Numbered from the stretch's first letter, positions 17,333 through 26,322 are shown. The stretch is 64,000 nt of DNA from Akkermansiaceae bacterium UBA7331 (GCA_002471255.1 DKPP01000011.1:450642-514641), one strand, 5' to 3'. Notes: generated by a model from the letters alone, not told the origin. Translations and numbers: made by a program.

Positions 17333-17358
17333 CCTCGGAAGTAATTCCGAGGTTTTTT
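17333..17358 (+). terminator. Intrinsic terminator after tRNA-Gly
   Basis: Perfect 8-base stem CCTCGGAA / TTCCGAGG with a GTAA loop and six T residues. Confidence 0.85.
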
Positions 17359-17403
17359 CTTTTAGATATCTATAGTTAGATAATAAATTTCATTTATACA
17401 ACA

Positions 17404-17451
17404 CTATCTCTGAAGTTTGTTAGGAAGAATCATAAAAAACTTCAGAGATAG
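17404..17451 (-). repeat. 15-bp perfect inverted repeat, possible terminator
   Basis: Arms CTATCTCTGAAGTTT (17404-17418) and AAACTTCAGAGATAG (17437-17451), 18-nt loop. It lies 15 bp past the stop of the small minus-strand gene. There is no T-tract after the stem on either strand, so it is either an atypical terminator or an RNA-stabilising hairpin. Confidence 0.55.
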
Positions 17452-17466
17452 GGAATAGAATAACAA

Positions 17467-17697
17467 TTAAATAATAATTTTAATTGCGTTTAATGTTTCT
17501 TTTGTGTCCGGATCAATTGTTTCCTCAATCCAGGCAACTTTCCAATTATTTAGATAAACAGCACCTTGATCAACGGGAAGCGTGATAGGGTGGTGGAAAT
17601 TGAGGGCATCTTGGGTGTCTTTGAATGTATTGCAATCAAGCTCACGAGTTAAAATGTCCTTATCTTTTGTCGAGACAGATAATGTATATTTAGACAT
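17467..17697 (-). CDS. Small uncharacterised protein (76 aa)
   Basis: 76 aa, no signal peptide or membrane helix. I do not recognise a family. It is real by context: a good Shine-Dalgarno sequence (AGAGGTGA) lies 4 nt before the ATG, which is rare in this window, and a hairpin follows the stop. The protein looks like a small beta-rich fold (YTLSVSTKD, DQGAVYLNNWKVAWIEETID) with a C-terminal LNAIKIII strand. It stands alone between tRNA-Gly and the esterase gene, 136 bp from the latter. Confidence 0.65.
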   Translation of the reverse strand: MSKYTLSVSTKDKDILTRELDCNTFKDTQDALNFHHPITLPVDQGAVYLNNWKVAWIEETIDPDTKETLNAIKIII

Positions 17698-17833
17698 ATG
17701 TCACCTCTTCTCTATTTATGATAACTAAAACCATTGCAGATCGAACGTAAACGATCAATCAATACAACTTACTCTATTAGATACGAGGTGCATTCAATAT
17801 GTTCGAGAGTAGAACGAATCAACGTGTCATTTC

Positions 17834-18823
17834 TCAGTGTTGGGTAGGAATGATTTTTTGAGATTCTAACCACAGTTTGGCTTCTTCAGGCCATTGATCT
17901 GTCGGGTTTCCTCGTTTTTCCATGCCATACCCATGACCACCATGAGGATAAAGCACTTTTTTTACCGGAACTTTATGTTTTAAACAGGCTTTTTCCATAC
18001 AATGGCTATTTTCTACAGAAACGAAATCATCCAGTGATTGTGCGAGAAATATTGGTGGAGTATCTTTAGTAACTTGTTGATCTACTGAAATGAGGTGAAG
18101 CAATTCGTTCGATTGATCTGCGCCTAATAATGTATTGATTGACCCATGGTGCCGAATCGTTGGGTCAGATGAGATGACAGGGTAAATTAATAATGCAAAG
18201 TTGGGTTTGGAGGAGATGAGATTTAGGTCGTCGTTCTTTTCTTGCTTTAATGGATGGTTAAACAAAGTGGCGGTCATCCCTGCCAAATGTCCTCCTGCAG
18301 AAAATCCGATAATACCGATTTGATTCGGGTTAATACCTAGCAATGGCGCGTTTTGTCTGAGAAGTCGGATAGTTTTTCTAGTATCTAAAAGGGGGCCGGG
18401 GAAGTTACCTATTTGCCTGTCTTTCTGAGAAACTCTGTATTTAATCACAACACCTACCATGCCTAATTTTGCTGCCCATTGCGCGATATGAGTGCCTTCT
18501 TTATCAATAGCTTCTACAGCGTACCCTCCGCCCGGACACACGCAAAGGACGGGCATTTGTTTTTTAGGAGACCAGTTGTCAGGAAAGAATAGTTTGATTT
18601 GAGCCGAATGTACTTCGCTCAAGTGCCCATTACTAAATGTTTCATGAGGTAAATTAGAGGGGATAGGTTGATTTAAATATAACCATTGAGATTCCTTGGG
18701 CGGTGTGACATTTTTGAAAAAGCTAGAAGAGCCCTTATCAGATGGTTGATCCGTGATAGGTATGTTGTCTGTGGCAAATGAGCCCGAAGCAATAATTAGG
18801 GATATGAGGTATGTTTTGAGCAT
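17834..18823 (-). CDS. Secreted alpha/beta-hydrolase (esterase/lipase family)
   Basis: 329 aa with an N-terminal signal peptide (TYLISLIIASGSFA). The hormone-sensitive-lipase-like motif VCPGGGYAVEAIDKEG forms the oxyanion loop, GIIGFSAGGHLAG supplies the nucleophile Ser, SLDDFVSVENS likely the Asp, and HGGHGYG the His. This pattern fits bacterial feruloyl or acetyl-xylan esterase-like enzymes that act on carbohydrate esters. It is probably periplasmic or secreted. It follows the double-thioredoxin gene, from which a terminator separates it. Confidence 0.8.
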   Translation of the reverse strand: MLKTYLISLIIASGSFATDNIPITDQPSDKGSSSFFKNVTPPKESQWLYLNQPIPSNLPHETFSNGHLSEVHSAQIKLFFPDNWSPKKQMPVLCVCPGGGYAVEAIDKEGTHIAQWAAKLGMVGVVIKYRVSQKDRQIGNFPGPLLDTRKTIRLLRQNAPLLGINPNQIGIIGFSAGGHLAGMTATLFNHPLKQEKNDDLNLISSKPNFALLIYPVISSDPTIRHHGSINTLLGADQSNELLHLISVDQQVTKDTPPIFLAQSLDDFVSVENSHCMEKACLKHKVPVKKVLYPHGGHGYGMEKRGNPTDQWPEEAKLWLESQKIIPTQH

Positions 18824-18897
18824 AATGTTTTCTTTGACATTAGTACGTACATGAACTGAGATATTTTACATCTCATGATTATGATTTTAATTTGAAT

Positions 18898-18937
18898 AAA
18901 AAAAACTGCGTGACAAGGATATGCCTTATCACGCAGT
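18898..18937 (-). terminator. Intrinsic terminator of the double-thioredoxin gene
   Basis: On the minus strand, ACTGCGTGATAAGG pairs with CCTTGTCACGCAGT (one mismatch, 5-nt loop) and is followed by eight T residues. Confidence 0.85.
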
Positions 18938-18958
18938 AAAGAAAAAGATATGTGTTTT

Positions 18959-20779
18959 TTAATCCGAAGTAATGATTCTTTGGAACTGGTCATTGAGCTT
19001 TTCAGCTGCAGGTGTAATAAGTTCACTTTCTGACTTGAGTAGAGATTCAATCATAAGGCGAACATTTTTGACTTCATTTTCCGTGATTTCACTATCTTGC
19101 ACTAATTTTTCTTGTAATATATTGAGTGCTGATTGTGTTTGGGTGATTTTGATAAGATCTTTGTTGTCTTTTAAATTATTCCATTGTTCATCATATTTTG
19201 ATGATTGGGGGAATGATTTTTTGTATTGAAATATTTTATCACGAGCGATTACCGGGTTGGTCGTCAAGAAGAGATCAATGAGTTCTTCGCTTGAGTTTTT
19301 CCAATTATCTACCGTTTTACAAATCAATACTGCTTCCTCATCGTTGGTCAAATTGCGTAAAGGCGCTATTTTCGCTTCAATATCGGGTGTATGAGAAGTA
19401 AGTTGTTTGATGTACTTGCTTTGTTTTTTGAGCTGCACATTTTGTAGTAAAGGAGTAGGTGCATTGATTTTGGCTAATTCCTCGGGAATCTTTAACGCTA
19501 CTTCTTTTGGATTACCTTTTGCGACAATTTTGCCTTCCGAGTTGACTAATACGGCATAAGGGATTTTTTGCTCGACCTCGCCATTTGGAATTCTTAGTTG
19601 GAAGTAATTCGGGAATGTGACCTCTTTGCTTTTTAAAAACTCCGACATTCTTGCATCCCAGCCTTGGACATTACTGGCGATAAGTTCGAACCCATGGTTC
19701 TTATACTTATTATATGTTTCTACAAGGAAGGGGAATGCGGCTAAGCAAGGCGCACAACCCATACCCCAATATTCGATCATGACTACTTTGTTCTCTAATG
19801 CTTTTGAACTAGTACGCGGACCAAAATAATGGTGAGCCCCGTCATTAGCACTACGAGCGTTTGCTTCATCTATACTTTTAAATGAAGTTGGAATATTAAG
19901 TTGAAGTTTTTTAGCAGGTGTTTTGCTCACTTCTTCTGATGTAAATTTCACTAAGTCCGGCAGAGTTTTAAGGTCTGCTTTGTTGTTTGCCGCTTTAAGA
20001 ACTTCGTCAAAATCAGTATTGCTAGGTACTGCTGATTTAAATTGCTTGATAAGATTAATCGCACGTTGAGGGTCTGTTTTCAGTATGTTTAGTAACAATC
20101 CTCTCGTGTGGTTGAGCCAAATTTCATAGGATCTGACAATTCTTTGTGCATAAATATCGTCTTGTTGCTCACGATAGACGTTGATTTTCCCTTCAAGATT
20201 AGGTGTTGACGAGAGTAAATTCTTCTTTTCCTTTTCGTACTTTTTAATATTTTCTCGTCTTAAAATGGGGTAACCTTTTTCTAATTTGCCGAATTCTTTA
20301 GGGATGCTTTTATATAACTTTTGGAGTTCAGGAGTAGATCCTGCTATCCGTCGAACAACATATCCATTTTCTCCAATTAAATATGTACATGGTAATCCAT
20401 CCATCGGTAACTCCGGAAGGTATAACTCATGAAAAACAGGGAAAGTGATTTTTTTTGATTTAAGAAAATTTTCGGCTGCTTTATTGATGTTGGGTTGATA
20501 ATGGATGGCCATTACTTGAAGGTTATTATTCTTATTTTTTTTATGAATTTCTTCAAGATGCGGAAAAGTTGCTCTACATGGAGCGCACATAATTCCCCAG
20601 TATTCTAATAATACAACTTTACCGTGTAAGTCGTCTGCAGTTAAATTTTCACCATGTATTTGTTTGCCATATGGGAATGGTTTCCAGTAATAAGGTAAAT
20701 CCACTACGGCATGGGAAAGGGACCCTTGCATAAACAAAGCACAACCAAGTGATATGACCCAATTTTTAATCAACATCAT
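18959..20779 (-). CDS. Secreted protein with two thioredoxin (TlpA-like) domains
   Basis: 606 aa with a signal peptide ending SLSHA. Two TlpA/ResA-like thioredoxin domains each carry a redox motif: WGIMCAPC (Cys65, Cys68) and WGMGCAPC (Cys342, Cys345). Each is followed by a similar helical region (TPNLEGKI...SYEIWLN and TPDIEAKI...TVDNWKNS, each leading to AINLIKQFKSAVP or ARDKIFQYKKSFP), so the protein is a tandem duplication of a thioredoxin-plus-helical module. A periplasmic disulfide reductase or isomerase role is inferred from the family. The helical part is not a family I recognise. It has its own promoter and terminator. Confidence 0.8.
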   Translation of the reverse strand: MMLIKNWVISLGCALFMQGSLSHAVVDLPYYWKPFPYGKQIHGENLTADDLHGKVVLLEYWGIMCAPCRATFPHLEEIHKKNKNNNLQVMAIHYQPNINKAAENFLKSKKITFPVFHELYLPELPMDGLPCTYLIGENGYVVRRIAGSTPELQKLYKSIPKEFGKLEKGYPILRRENIKKYEKEKKNLLSSTPNLEGKINVYREQQDDIYAQRIVRSYEIWLNHTRGLLLNILKTDPQRAINLIKQFKSAVPSNTDFDEVLKAANNKADLKTLPDLVKFTSEEVSKTPAKKLQLNIPTSFKSIDEANARSANDGAHHYFGPRTSSKALENKVVMIEYWGMGCAPCLAAFPFLVETYNKYKNHGFELIASNVQGWDARMSEFLKSKEVTFPNYFQLRIPNGEVEQKIPYAVLVNSEGKIVAKGNPKEVALKIPEELAKINAPTPLLQNVQLKKQSKYIKQLTSHTPDIEAKIAPLRNLTNDEEAVLICKTVDNWKNSSEELIDLFLTTNPVIARDKIFQYKKSFPQSSKYDEQWNNLKDNKDLIKITQTQSALNILQEKLVQDSEITENEVKNVRLMIESLLKSESELITPAAEKLNDQFQRIITSD

Positions 20780-20785
20780 GCTTGT

Positions 20786-20813
20786 AATATAAATTCTTTA
20801 CTTTCCAAGTCAA
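20786..20813 (-). promoter_or_regulatory. Predicted promoter of the double-thioredoxin gene
   Basis: Minus strand: TTGACT, 16-nt spacer, TATATT, then 6 nt to the first of two adjacent ATGs (20779, 20776). Confidence 0.6.
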
Positions 20814-20921
20814 GTTATAGAGTTCGACTGGTTATTTAATAGTTTAGGGATAGCTATTTTATGTAAATGAATGGAGTTTTTTTGATTCATTGAATTGTTG
20901 TTAAGATGCACAAATTCAGTC

Positions 20922-20949
20922 GTGACATTTTTGATTTAAGAGCTACACT
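20922..20949 (+). promoter_or_regulatory. Predicted dapA promoter
   Basis: GTGACA, 16-nt spacer, TACACT, then 12 nt to the dapA ATG at 20962. Confidence 0.5.
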
Positions 20950-20961
20950 CTTGGTAACGTT

Positions 20962-21843
20962 ATGAAGTTCCAAGGTCTATATACAGCTATTGTAACTCCT
21001 TTTAAGGATGGTCGTGTGGACGAGGAAGCCTTTGCTCAATTAATTGAGGCCCAAGTGGAAGCCGGTGTTGCCGGTATCGTTCCAATGGGTACAACCGGCG
21101 AATCTCCAACACTTTCGGTGGAAGAACACTTACGTGTGATCGAGCTAGCTGTCAAATGCGTGAATAAACGTGTGCAAGTGATTGCCGGTACTGGGGCCAA
21201 TTGCACAGACGAGGCCATAGAAATGACTTTGGCCGCGGAAAAAATGGGCGTTGATGGAACATTGCAAGTTTGTCCATACTACAATAAACCTTCCCAAGAA
21301 GGTGTGTATCGTCATTTTAAAGCGATTGCATCACATACCAATTTGCCTATTATGCTTTATAGCATTCCTGGTCGTTGTGGTATTGAGATTGCTATCGAAA
21401 CAGTTGCTCGCTTAGCGGAAGATTGTCCTCACATTATTTCTATTAAAGAAGCCGGAGGTAGTGTTGATCGCGTTAATCAGTTAGTACAAGTGCTGCCTGA
21501 ACATTTTACCGTACTTTGCGGTGATGATGGCTTAGCCCTTCCTTTCATGTCCTGCGGTGCTGTCGGTTTGGTTTCCGTTACTTCTAATTTGATTCCTGCC
21601 GAAATGAATGAATTGGTAACAACTTGCCAAAAAGGCGATTTTGTTTCCGGTTTAACTTTGCAAAAGAAATTATATCCTTTGATGAAGGGCTTGATGAGCT
21701 TGGATACTAATCCTGTGCCAATTAAAGCATCCTTAGCCTTGAAAGGATTGATCACTGATGAAGTACGCCTTCCTATGGCTCCTTTGACTGAGACTGCGCA
21801 AGCAAAGTTGAAAGACTTAATGCATTCCTTTAACCTTATTTAA
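20962..21843 (+). CDS. dapA: 4-hydroxy-tetrahydrodipicolinate synthase
   Basis: 293 aa, the usual length. It condenses pyruvate and aspartate semialdehyde in the lysine/meso-diaminopimelate pathway, in the cytoplasm. The TIM barrel has GTTGESPTLS, the substrate-loop YYNKP (Tyr107), LYSIPGR (Tyr133) and the Schiff-base Lys162 in SIKEAGG, numbering that matches the E. coli enzyme closely. N-acetylneuraminate lyase shares the fold, but dapB follows by 10 bp, which settles the call. The pair feeds peptidoglycan synthesis. Confidence 0.95.
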   Translation: MKFQGLYTAIVTPFKDGRVDEEAFAQLIEAQVEAGVAGIVPMGTTGESPTLSVEEHLRVIELAVKCVNKRVQVIAGTGANCTDEAIEMTLAAEKMGVDGTLQVCPYYNKPSQEGVYRHFKAIASHTNLPIMLYSIPGRCGIEIAIETVARLAEDCPHIISIKEAGGSVDRVNQLVQVLPEHFTVLCGDDGLALPFMSCGAVGLVSVTSNLIPAEMNELVTTCQKGDFVSGLTLQKKLYPLMKGLMSLDTNPVPIKASLALKGLITDEVRLPMAPLTETAQAKLKDLMHSFNLI

Positions 21844-21853
21844 TTAATTTTTT

Positions 21854-22594
21854 ATGTATTCTGTACTGGTTACGGGAATTAGCGGCCGCATGGGACAAGC
21901 AGTAAATGCTGCTGTCACAGGTAACGATGCTACTTGCGTCGGAGCTACACATGATCAAGGTCAAGAATTGTATCCGGCTATTTCTTCTTGTGATGTGATT
22001 ATTGATTTTTCACATCATTCGTTTACTCCGACATTGTTGGCAGAAGCGATCAAAAATAAGATCCCGGTGGTTATCGGCACGACAGGGCATAGTGATGAAG
22101 AAAGAGACTTGATCACCGCCGCTGCCAAAGAAATACCTATTGTCTATGCTTCTAATTATTCAGTGGGTGTGAATACTTTGTTTTGGTTGACCAAAAAAGC
22201 TGCTTCTATTTTGAAGGAATCTTCCGATATCGAAGTAGTGGAAATGCACCATCGTCATAAAATTGATGCTCCTTCCGGAACGGCTAAAACATTAGCTGAA
22301 ATCTTATGTGAGGAAACGGGCTTATCTTATGAAAATGATGTGGCTCACGGTCGTGAAGGCATCGTAGGTGCTCGTCCTCATCGCCAGATTGGCATGCATG
22401 CATTGCGTGGTGGTGATGTCGTTGGTGATCACACTGTTGTCTTCGCCGCAGATGGCGAACGCGTAGAGTTATCCCATAAAGCATCTAGTCGCATGACTTT
22501 TGCTAATGGTTCCGTACGTGCCGCATTATGGTTGCAAGGTAAAGAGGCCGGATTGTATAATATGCAAGACGTCCTTGGATTTGCCGAGTTGTAA
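21854..22594 (+). CDS. dapB: 4-hydroxy-tetrahydrodipicolinate reductase
   Basis: 246 aa. It reduces the DapA product with NAD(P)H. The N-terminal nucleotide-binding motif is VTGISGRMGQAV; the substrate motif MHHRHKIDAPSGTAKTLAE and the later GMHALRGGDVVGDHTV are typical. It lies 10 bp after dapA, so it is co-transcribed, and it is followed by a terminator before folK. Confidence 0.95.
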   Translation: MYSVLVTGISGRMGQAVNAAVTGNDATCVGATHDQGQELYPAISSCDVIIDFSHHSFTPTLLAEAIKNKIPVVIGTTGHSDEERDLITAAAKEIPIVYASNYSVGVNTLFWLTKKAASILKESSDIEVVEMHHRHKIDAPSGTAKTLAEILCEETGLSYENDVAHGREGIVGARPHRQIGMHALRGGDVVGDHTVVFAADGERVELSHKASSRMTFANGSVRAALWLQGKEAGLYNMQDVLGFAEL

Positions 22595-22613
22595 TTTTTG
22601 AATTAACTATTTT

Positions 22614-22647
22614 ACAAGCTCCGTTTCGGCGGAGCTTGTTTGCTTTT
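22614..22647 (+). terminator. Intrinsic terminator between dapB and folK
   Basis: Perfect 10-base stem ACAAGCTCCG / CGGAGCTTGT with a TTTCGG loop, followed by TTGCTTTT. Confidence 0.8.
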
Positions 22648-22660
22648 ATCAAGGAGTCTT

Positions 22661-23167
22661 ATGAATCGAGTCGGAATCGCATTAGGATCAAATTTAGGAG
22701 ATCGTCGCGAGCTTTTGTGTTCGGCAAGAGAATATCTGAAGGAGATGAATCTTGCCGGTGAGCCATTTTTACAATCTTCCTTATATTCTACCGAACCTTT
22801 AGGTTGTCCTGATGGCTCTCAACCTTATTTAAATGCTGTCGTCGAATTAATGTGGGCAGGGACGGCTGAAGATTTGTTGCTACATTGCCAATGGATCGAA
22901 AGGGAATTAGGTCGAGTGAGGACTCATGTTCGATGTGAACCTAGGACTGCCGATGTCGATTTGATCTATGTGGGCGATAAAATCATTCATTCTCCCCATT
23001 TGATCGTGCCCCATCCGCGTGCTCATTTGAGAAAATTCGTACTTAAGCCTTTATCCGATATCAGACCTGATTTAGTATTGCCGGGTCAAAAGCAAACCGT
23101 ACAGGAATTGCTTGAATCATTGGATTCTGATGAACCGGATCCTTTTCTTTATCAAACTGAATGGTGA
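22661..23167 (+). CDS. folK: 2-amino-4-hydroxy-6-hydroxymethyldihydropteridine pyrophosphokinase
   Basis: 168 aa from ATG 22661, chosen because AAGGAG lies 4 nt upstream; the longer in-frame start at 22640 falls inside the dapB terminator. It transfers pyrophosphate from ATP to 6-hydroxymethyl-dihydropterin in folate synthesis. Motifs: IALGSNLGDR, YSTEPLGCPDGSQPYLNAV, ERELGRVR, EPRTADVDLIY and VPHPRAHLRKFVLKPLSDI. The stop overlaps the start region of panB, so the two vitamin genes are translationally linked. Confidence 0.95.
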   Translation: MNRVGIALGSNLGDRRELLCSAREYLKEMNLAGEPFLQSSLYSTEPLGCPDGSQPYLNAVVELMWAGTAEDLLLHCQWIERELGRVRTHVRCEPRTADVDLIYVGDKIIHSPHLIVPHPRAHLRKFVLKPLSDIRPDLVLPGQKQTVQELLESLDSDEPDPFLYQTEW

Positions 23168-23172
23168 AGCAT

Positions 23173-23952
23173 ATGAATAAATCTCAGCAGAAAGCTCATG
23201 ATATAGCTTTAGCAAAGGGAAATAAGCACGTTACTTTGGTAACAGGTTACGATTACCCAACCGGTCGTCTTTTAGATGAATTAGGTATAGACATTATTTT
23301 AGTAGGTGATTCGGTTGGTATGGTGATGCTAGGCTTTCCTGATACCACCCATGTGACGATGGATCACATGATTCACCACGTAAGTGCTACGGCACGTGGA
23401 GTAAAACGCGCCTTAGTATTAGGTGATTTACCCATCCATTCATATGATACGGTGGAGCAAGCAGTAGAGTCTGCTCGACAACTTTTTGAAGCGGGTGCCG
23501 ATGCTGTAAAATTAGAAGGTGGGGTATCGCAAGCTGATAAAATACGTGCTATTGTTGAAGCCGGTATTCCGGTTATCGGTCATTTAGGCCTTTTACCTCA
23601 AAGCGTACTTGAAGAAGGTGGTTATAAAATAAAAGGAAAAACCGAAGCGGAAGCCATTTCCTTAGAAGCTGATTTAAAGGCCGTCGAATTGGCTGGTGTG
23701 AGTGCCATCGTTTTAGAGGGAGTCACTCCCAAAGTGGCGGAAAAATTGACTTCATTGTCCACGGTACCAACGTTAGGTATTGGTTCAGGTAAGCATACTT
23801 GTGACGGTGATGTCGTGGTTATCCATGATGTAGTGGGTGCGTTCCCTTGGTTTGTGCCCGGTTTTGTGAAACCTAAGGCAAACGTAGCGGAAGTGATGTC
23901 CCAAGCCGTGCGTAGCTGGGTAGAGGATGTTTATACCGAGCCCAAAAAATAG
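23173..23952 (+). CDS. panB: 3-methyl-2-oxobutanoate hydroxymethyltransferase
   Basis: 259 aa from ATG 23173, preceded by GGTGA at good spacing; an in-frame ATG at 23161 overlapping the folK stop would add four residues. It makes ketopantoate for pantothenate/CoA synthesis. The TIM barrel has TGYDYPTGRLLDELG, VGDSVGMVMLGFPDTTHVTM, DAVKLEGG, GHLGLLPQSV and IGIGSG-like LGIGSGKHTCDGDVVVIHD. It is the second gene of the folK-panB pair and lies 10 bp before the TIM-barrel gene. Confidence 0.93.
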   Translation: MNKSQQKAHDIALAKGNKHVTLVTGYDYPTGRLLDELGIDIILVGDSVGMVMLGFPDTTHVTMDHMIHHVSATARGVKRALVLGDLPIHSYDTVEQAVESARQLFEAGADAVKLEGGVSQADKIRAIVEAGIPVIGHLGLLPQSVLEEGGYKIKGKTEAEAISLEADLKAVELAGVSAIVLEGVTPKVAEKLTSLSTVPTLGIGSGKHTCDGDVVVIHDVVGAFPWFVPGFVKPKANVAEVMSQAVRSWVEDVYTEPKK

Positions 23953-23962
23953 ATAATTATTT

Positions 23963-24898
23963 ATGTTAGTATTCTCTACCTGCTGGAATTCGAGTCAATA
24001 CCAAGAAGGGCTATCCATGTTGGAAGAGATAGCCGATCTCGGGTTTGAGTATGTAGAGCTTTCCCATGGACTCAAGGTCTCAATGCTTCCTGGTATCATG
24101 GAAGCGGTAGATAGGGGTGTTATCAAGGTTGCCGGTGTGCATAATTATTTCCCTGCCCCTATTGATGAAATGGGAGATACCCCCGATGGTAAGCCATTTA
24201 CGTCCGATCGACCGGAAATCCGTCGACATGCTATTGATTTGACGAAAAAATCGATGGAACGAGGCGCTGCTTTAGGTGCGCGTTACATTGTTTTGCACAT
24301 GGGAACCGTAGAGTCTATTGATAGCAAAAAAGCCCATGATGAACTTCGAAAAGTAGTCTCGGCAGGCAAAATCGGTACGAGAGAATATGCTGATTTAAAA
24401 GGTAAATGGATCCGTAAGCGTCAAAATAAGGCTGAGATGTATTTTGCTCGTTGCCAAGCTGCTTTAAATCAATTATTGCCGTTGGCTAAGGATTTAGGGA
24501 TGGTTTTAGGAGTAGAGGGTCGTAGTCATTTTGATCAAGTACCCAATGAATATGAGGCTATTCGTTTAATGGATGAATTTAAAGATGAACCATTAGTGCG
24601 TTATTGGCATGATTTTGGGCATATACAGCGCAAGCATAATTTATTGATGGCTCATCATGAAGAATTTATAGCTTCTGTCGCATCAAGTATAGGTGGTGCC
24701 CACATTAATGATGTCAAATGGCCTTTACGAGATCACCAGATTCCATTTTATGGTGGTGATGTTGATTTTGATTGTTTGTTGAAATATTTTCCTACGGGGA
24801 TTCCTTATGTGTGGGAACTATCTTCTCAATGTAAAGATACGGACATTAAATTGGCTCTTGCAAAGTGGAAAGAGAAATTTCCTTTCACCCTCAAGTGA
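23963..24898 (+). CDS. Sugar-phosphate isomerase/epimerase-like TIM-barrel protein
   Basis: 311 aa, cytoplasmic. The fold is the AP-endonuclease-2/xylose-isomerase-like TIM barrel: YVELSHGL, RYIVLHMGTVES, GVEGRSHFD, YWHDFGHIQ, GGAHINDV and YVWELSSQ. Glu, Asp/His, His and Glu in the last four motifs are the expected divalent-metal ligands. The substrate cannot be deduced. It lies 10 bp after panB and 12 bp before the M23 peptidase in the same direction, so it is probably in that operon. Confidence 0.75.
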   Translation: MLVFSTCWNSSQYQEGLSMLEEIADLGFEYVELSHGLKVSMLPGIMEAVDRGVIKVAGVHNYFPAPIDEMGDTPDGKPFTSDRPEIRRHAIDLTKKSMERGAALGARYIVLHMGTVESIDSKKAHDELRKVVSAGKIGTREYADLKGKWIRKRQNKAEMYFARCQAALNQLLPLAKDLGMVLGVEGRSHFDQVPNEYEAIRLMDEFKDEPLVRYWHDFGHIQRKHNLLMAHHEEFIASVASSIGGAHINDVKWPLRDHQIPFYGGDVDFDCLLKYFPTGIPYVWELSSQCKDTDIKLALAKWKEKFPFTLK

Positions 24899-24910
24899 AT
24901 TTGTTAGGAT

Positions 24911-25753
24911 ATGAAAATGAAAAGTGAGGTGCTTTTTACACGACGAGTCATTTTAGGAGTAGTAATACTTTTAGGTGTCATTGTGCTAGGCTATGCATGG
25001 TTTAATGCCAGCGAAAAATCGAAACCGGTACGTGAGTCTGTAAATTTGTATCAAGCAGATGTAGCTCGTTCCGGCGGCAAAAATTGGGATCCTCGTTTAT
25101 TGATTTTTTCTCCATACGAATTGGCTCAGGCACCTACTTCCGATGTATTTGTATCTCCTGTCGGTAGTGAATATGGTGCTTTTTCTTATGATGCACAACC
25201 TTTTGGCGATAAGAACGAGAAAAGGGGCGGTATGCATTCCGGATCGGATTTAAATGGAATCGGTGGAGAGAATACGGATAAAGGAATACCTATTTATGCA
25301 GCCGGTCGTGGTTTATTAGTTTATGCCGGTGAGCCATCACCTGCATGGGGTAAAGTAGTTGTCTTACTTCACCGATTACCAAATGGTAATTATGTGCAAA
25401 CGATTTATGCTCATTTAGATTCAATTGAAGATTTATATCTGGGATCTCTTGTCGCCCGTGGTGAGAAAATCGGTACAATGGGAGATGCCGGTGGTAATTA
25501 TTATGCTCATTTGCATTTTGAGGTAGCTCAATCTTTAACATTAGAAGCCGGGAAACCAGCTTATGGATCAACTACGTGGAATCGAATCGACCCTAAGGTG
25601 TTTTTAGCAGAATATGCACCTACCGGACATTCTTTGATGCCTGATCCGATGATATTAATGAAAAAACATTATCAATTGCTTGAAATGAGAGACTCCATAC
25701 AGTTCCAGTCTCCGGATCAAGTCGTTCCGGTTAAGGAAACCAAAAAGAAATAA
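24911..25753 (+). CDS. Membrane-anchored M23 (LytM-like) peptidase
   Basis: 280 aa. One N-terminal membrane helix (residues about 13-31, VILGVVILLGVIVLGYAWF) anchors the protein with its C-terminus outside. The LytM zinc site is complete: GMHSGSDLNG supplies His and Asp, and YAHLHFEV supplies the HLH pair. The connecting core (GIPIYAAGRGLLVYAGEP, GKVVVLLHRL, IYAHLDSI) is typical. It is likely a peptidoglycan endopeptidase acting in the periplasm. It is last in the operon, 12 bp after the TIM-barrel gene. Confidence 0.85.
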   Translation: MKMKSEVLFTRRVILGVVILLGVIVLGYAWFNASEKSKPVRESVNLYQADVARSGGKNWDPRLLIFSPYELAQAPTSDVFVSPVGSEYGAFSYDAQPFGDKNEKRGGMHSGSDLNGIGGENTDKGIPIYAAGRGLLVYAGEPSPAWGKVVVLLHRLPNGNYVQTIYAHLDSIEDLYLGSLVARGEKIGTMGDAGGNYYAHLHFEVAQSLTLEAGKPAYGSTTWNRIDPKVFLAEYAPTGHSLMPDPMILMKKHYQLLEMRDSIQFQSPDQVVPVKETKKK

Positions 25754-25787
25754 AGCAGGCCTTTTCTGATTTAGGTAAATCATTTTT

Positions 25788-25815
25788 GTGATTTTCTCTT
25801 AAGGCATTTTATGTT
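25788..25815 (+). promoter_or_regulatory. Predicted promoter of the GNAT gene
   Basis: GTGATT, 16-nt spacer, TATGTT, 12 nt before the ATG at 25828. Confidence 0.45.
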
Positions 25816-25827
25816 ATCTTCACAATC

Positions 25828-26307
25828 ATGTTCGATATGCTTGTGAGGTTATATGATCTACCTGATGTTTCAGATCTAGTTTCTGAATTAAAATCGCAGG
25901 GTATTATGATTAGACGCCCGGGAGCTTATGAGAGGCATTTGGTCTGTGACTGGGTATCGCGTGAGTTTTCTCCGAAATGGGTGAGTGAAACGAAAGTGGC
26001 TTTTTCCCGACAGCCGATTAATTGCTTTATTGCCACTTATGAACATCAAGTCATTGGTTTCGCCTGCTATGATGTAACGGCTAAAGGTTTTTTAGGGCCA
26101 ATGGGCGTGTCATCGTCTTATAGACTTGGTGGATTAGGGAAAGCTTTGCTCGTAACTGCTTTAAAGGCGCTTTTTGACGATGGTTATGCCTATGCCGTCA
26201 TTGGTGGTGTAGGACCTGCTGAGTTTTATGCAAAGGCCGTGGGTGCTGTGCCGATTGAAGGTAGTAGCCCGGGCATCTATGTAGATATTCTGCCTGAACC
26301 TAAATAA
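25828..26307 (+). CDS. GNAT-family N-acetyltransferase
   Basis: 159 aa. The acetyl-CoA-binding motif of the GNAT fold is seen as SSSYRLGGLGKALLVTALKA (R/Q-x-x-G-x-G type), preceded by the beta-strand pair CFIATYEHQVIGFACYDV and followed by GVGPAEFYAKAVGAVPI. The acceptor substrate cannot be predicted. It stands alone with its own promoter and converges with the ABC-transporter operon 15 bp downstream. Confidence 0.85.
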   Translation: MFDMLVRLYDLPDVSDLVSELKSQGIMIRRPGAYERHLVCDWVSREFSPKWVSETKVAFSRQPINCFIATYEHQVIGFACYDVTAKGFLGPMGVSSSYRLGGLGKALLVTALKALFDDGYAYAVIGGVGPAEFYAKAVGAVPIEGSSPGIYVDILPEPK

Positions 26308-26322
26308 AACGCACCGTAACTT

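Noticed and set aside
17162..17344. 60-codon open frame on the plus strand
   Set aside because: It runs straight through tRNA-Gly and its terminator hairpin.
20962..21843. N-acetylneuraminate lyase (nanA) in a sialic-acid setting
   Set aside because: The catalytic positions (Tyr107, Tyr133, Lys162) and the adjacent dapB favour dapA.
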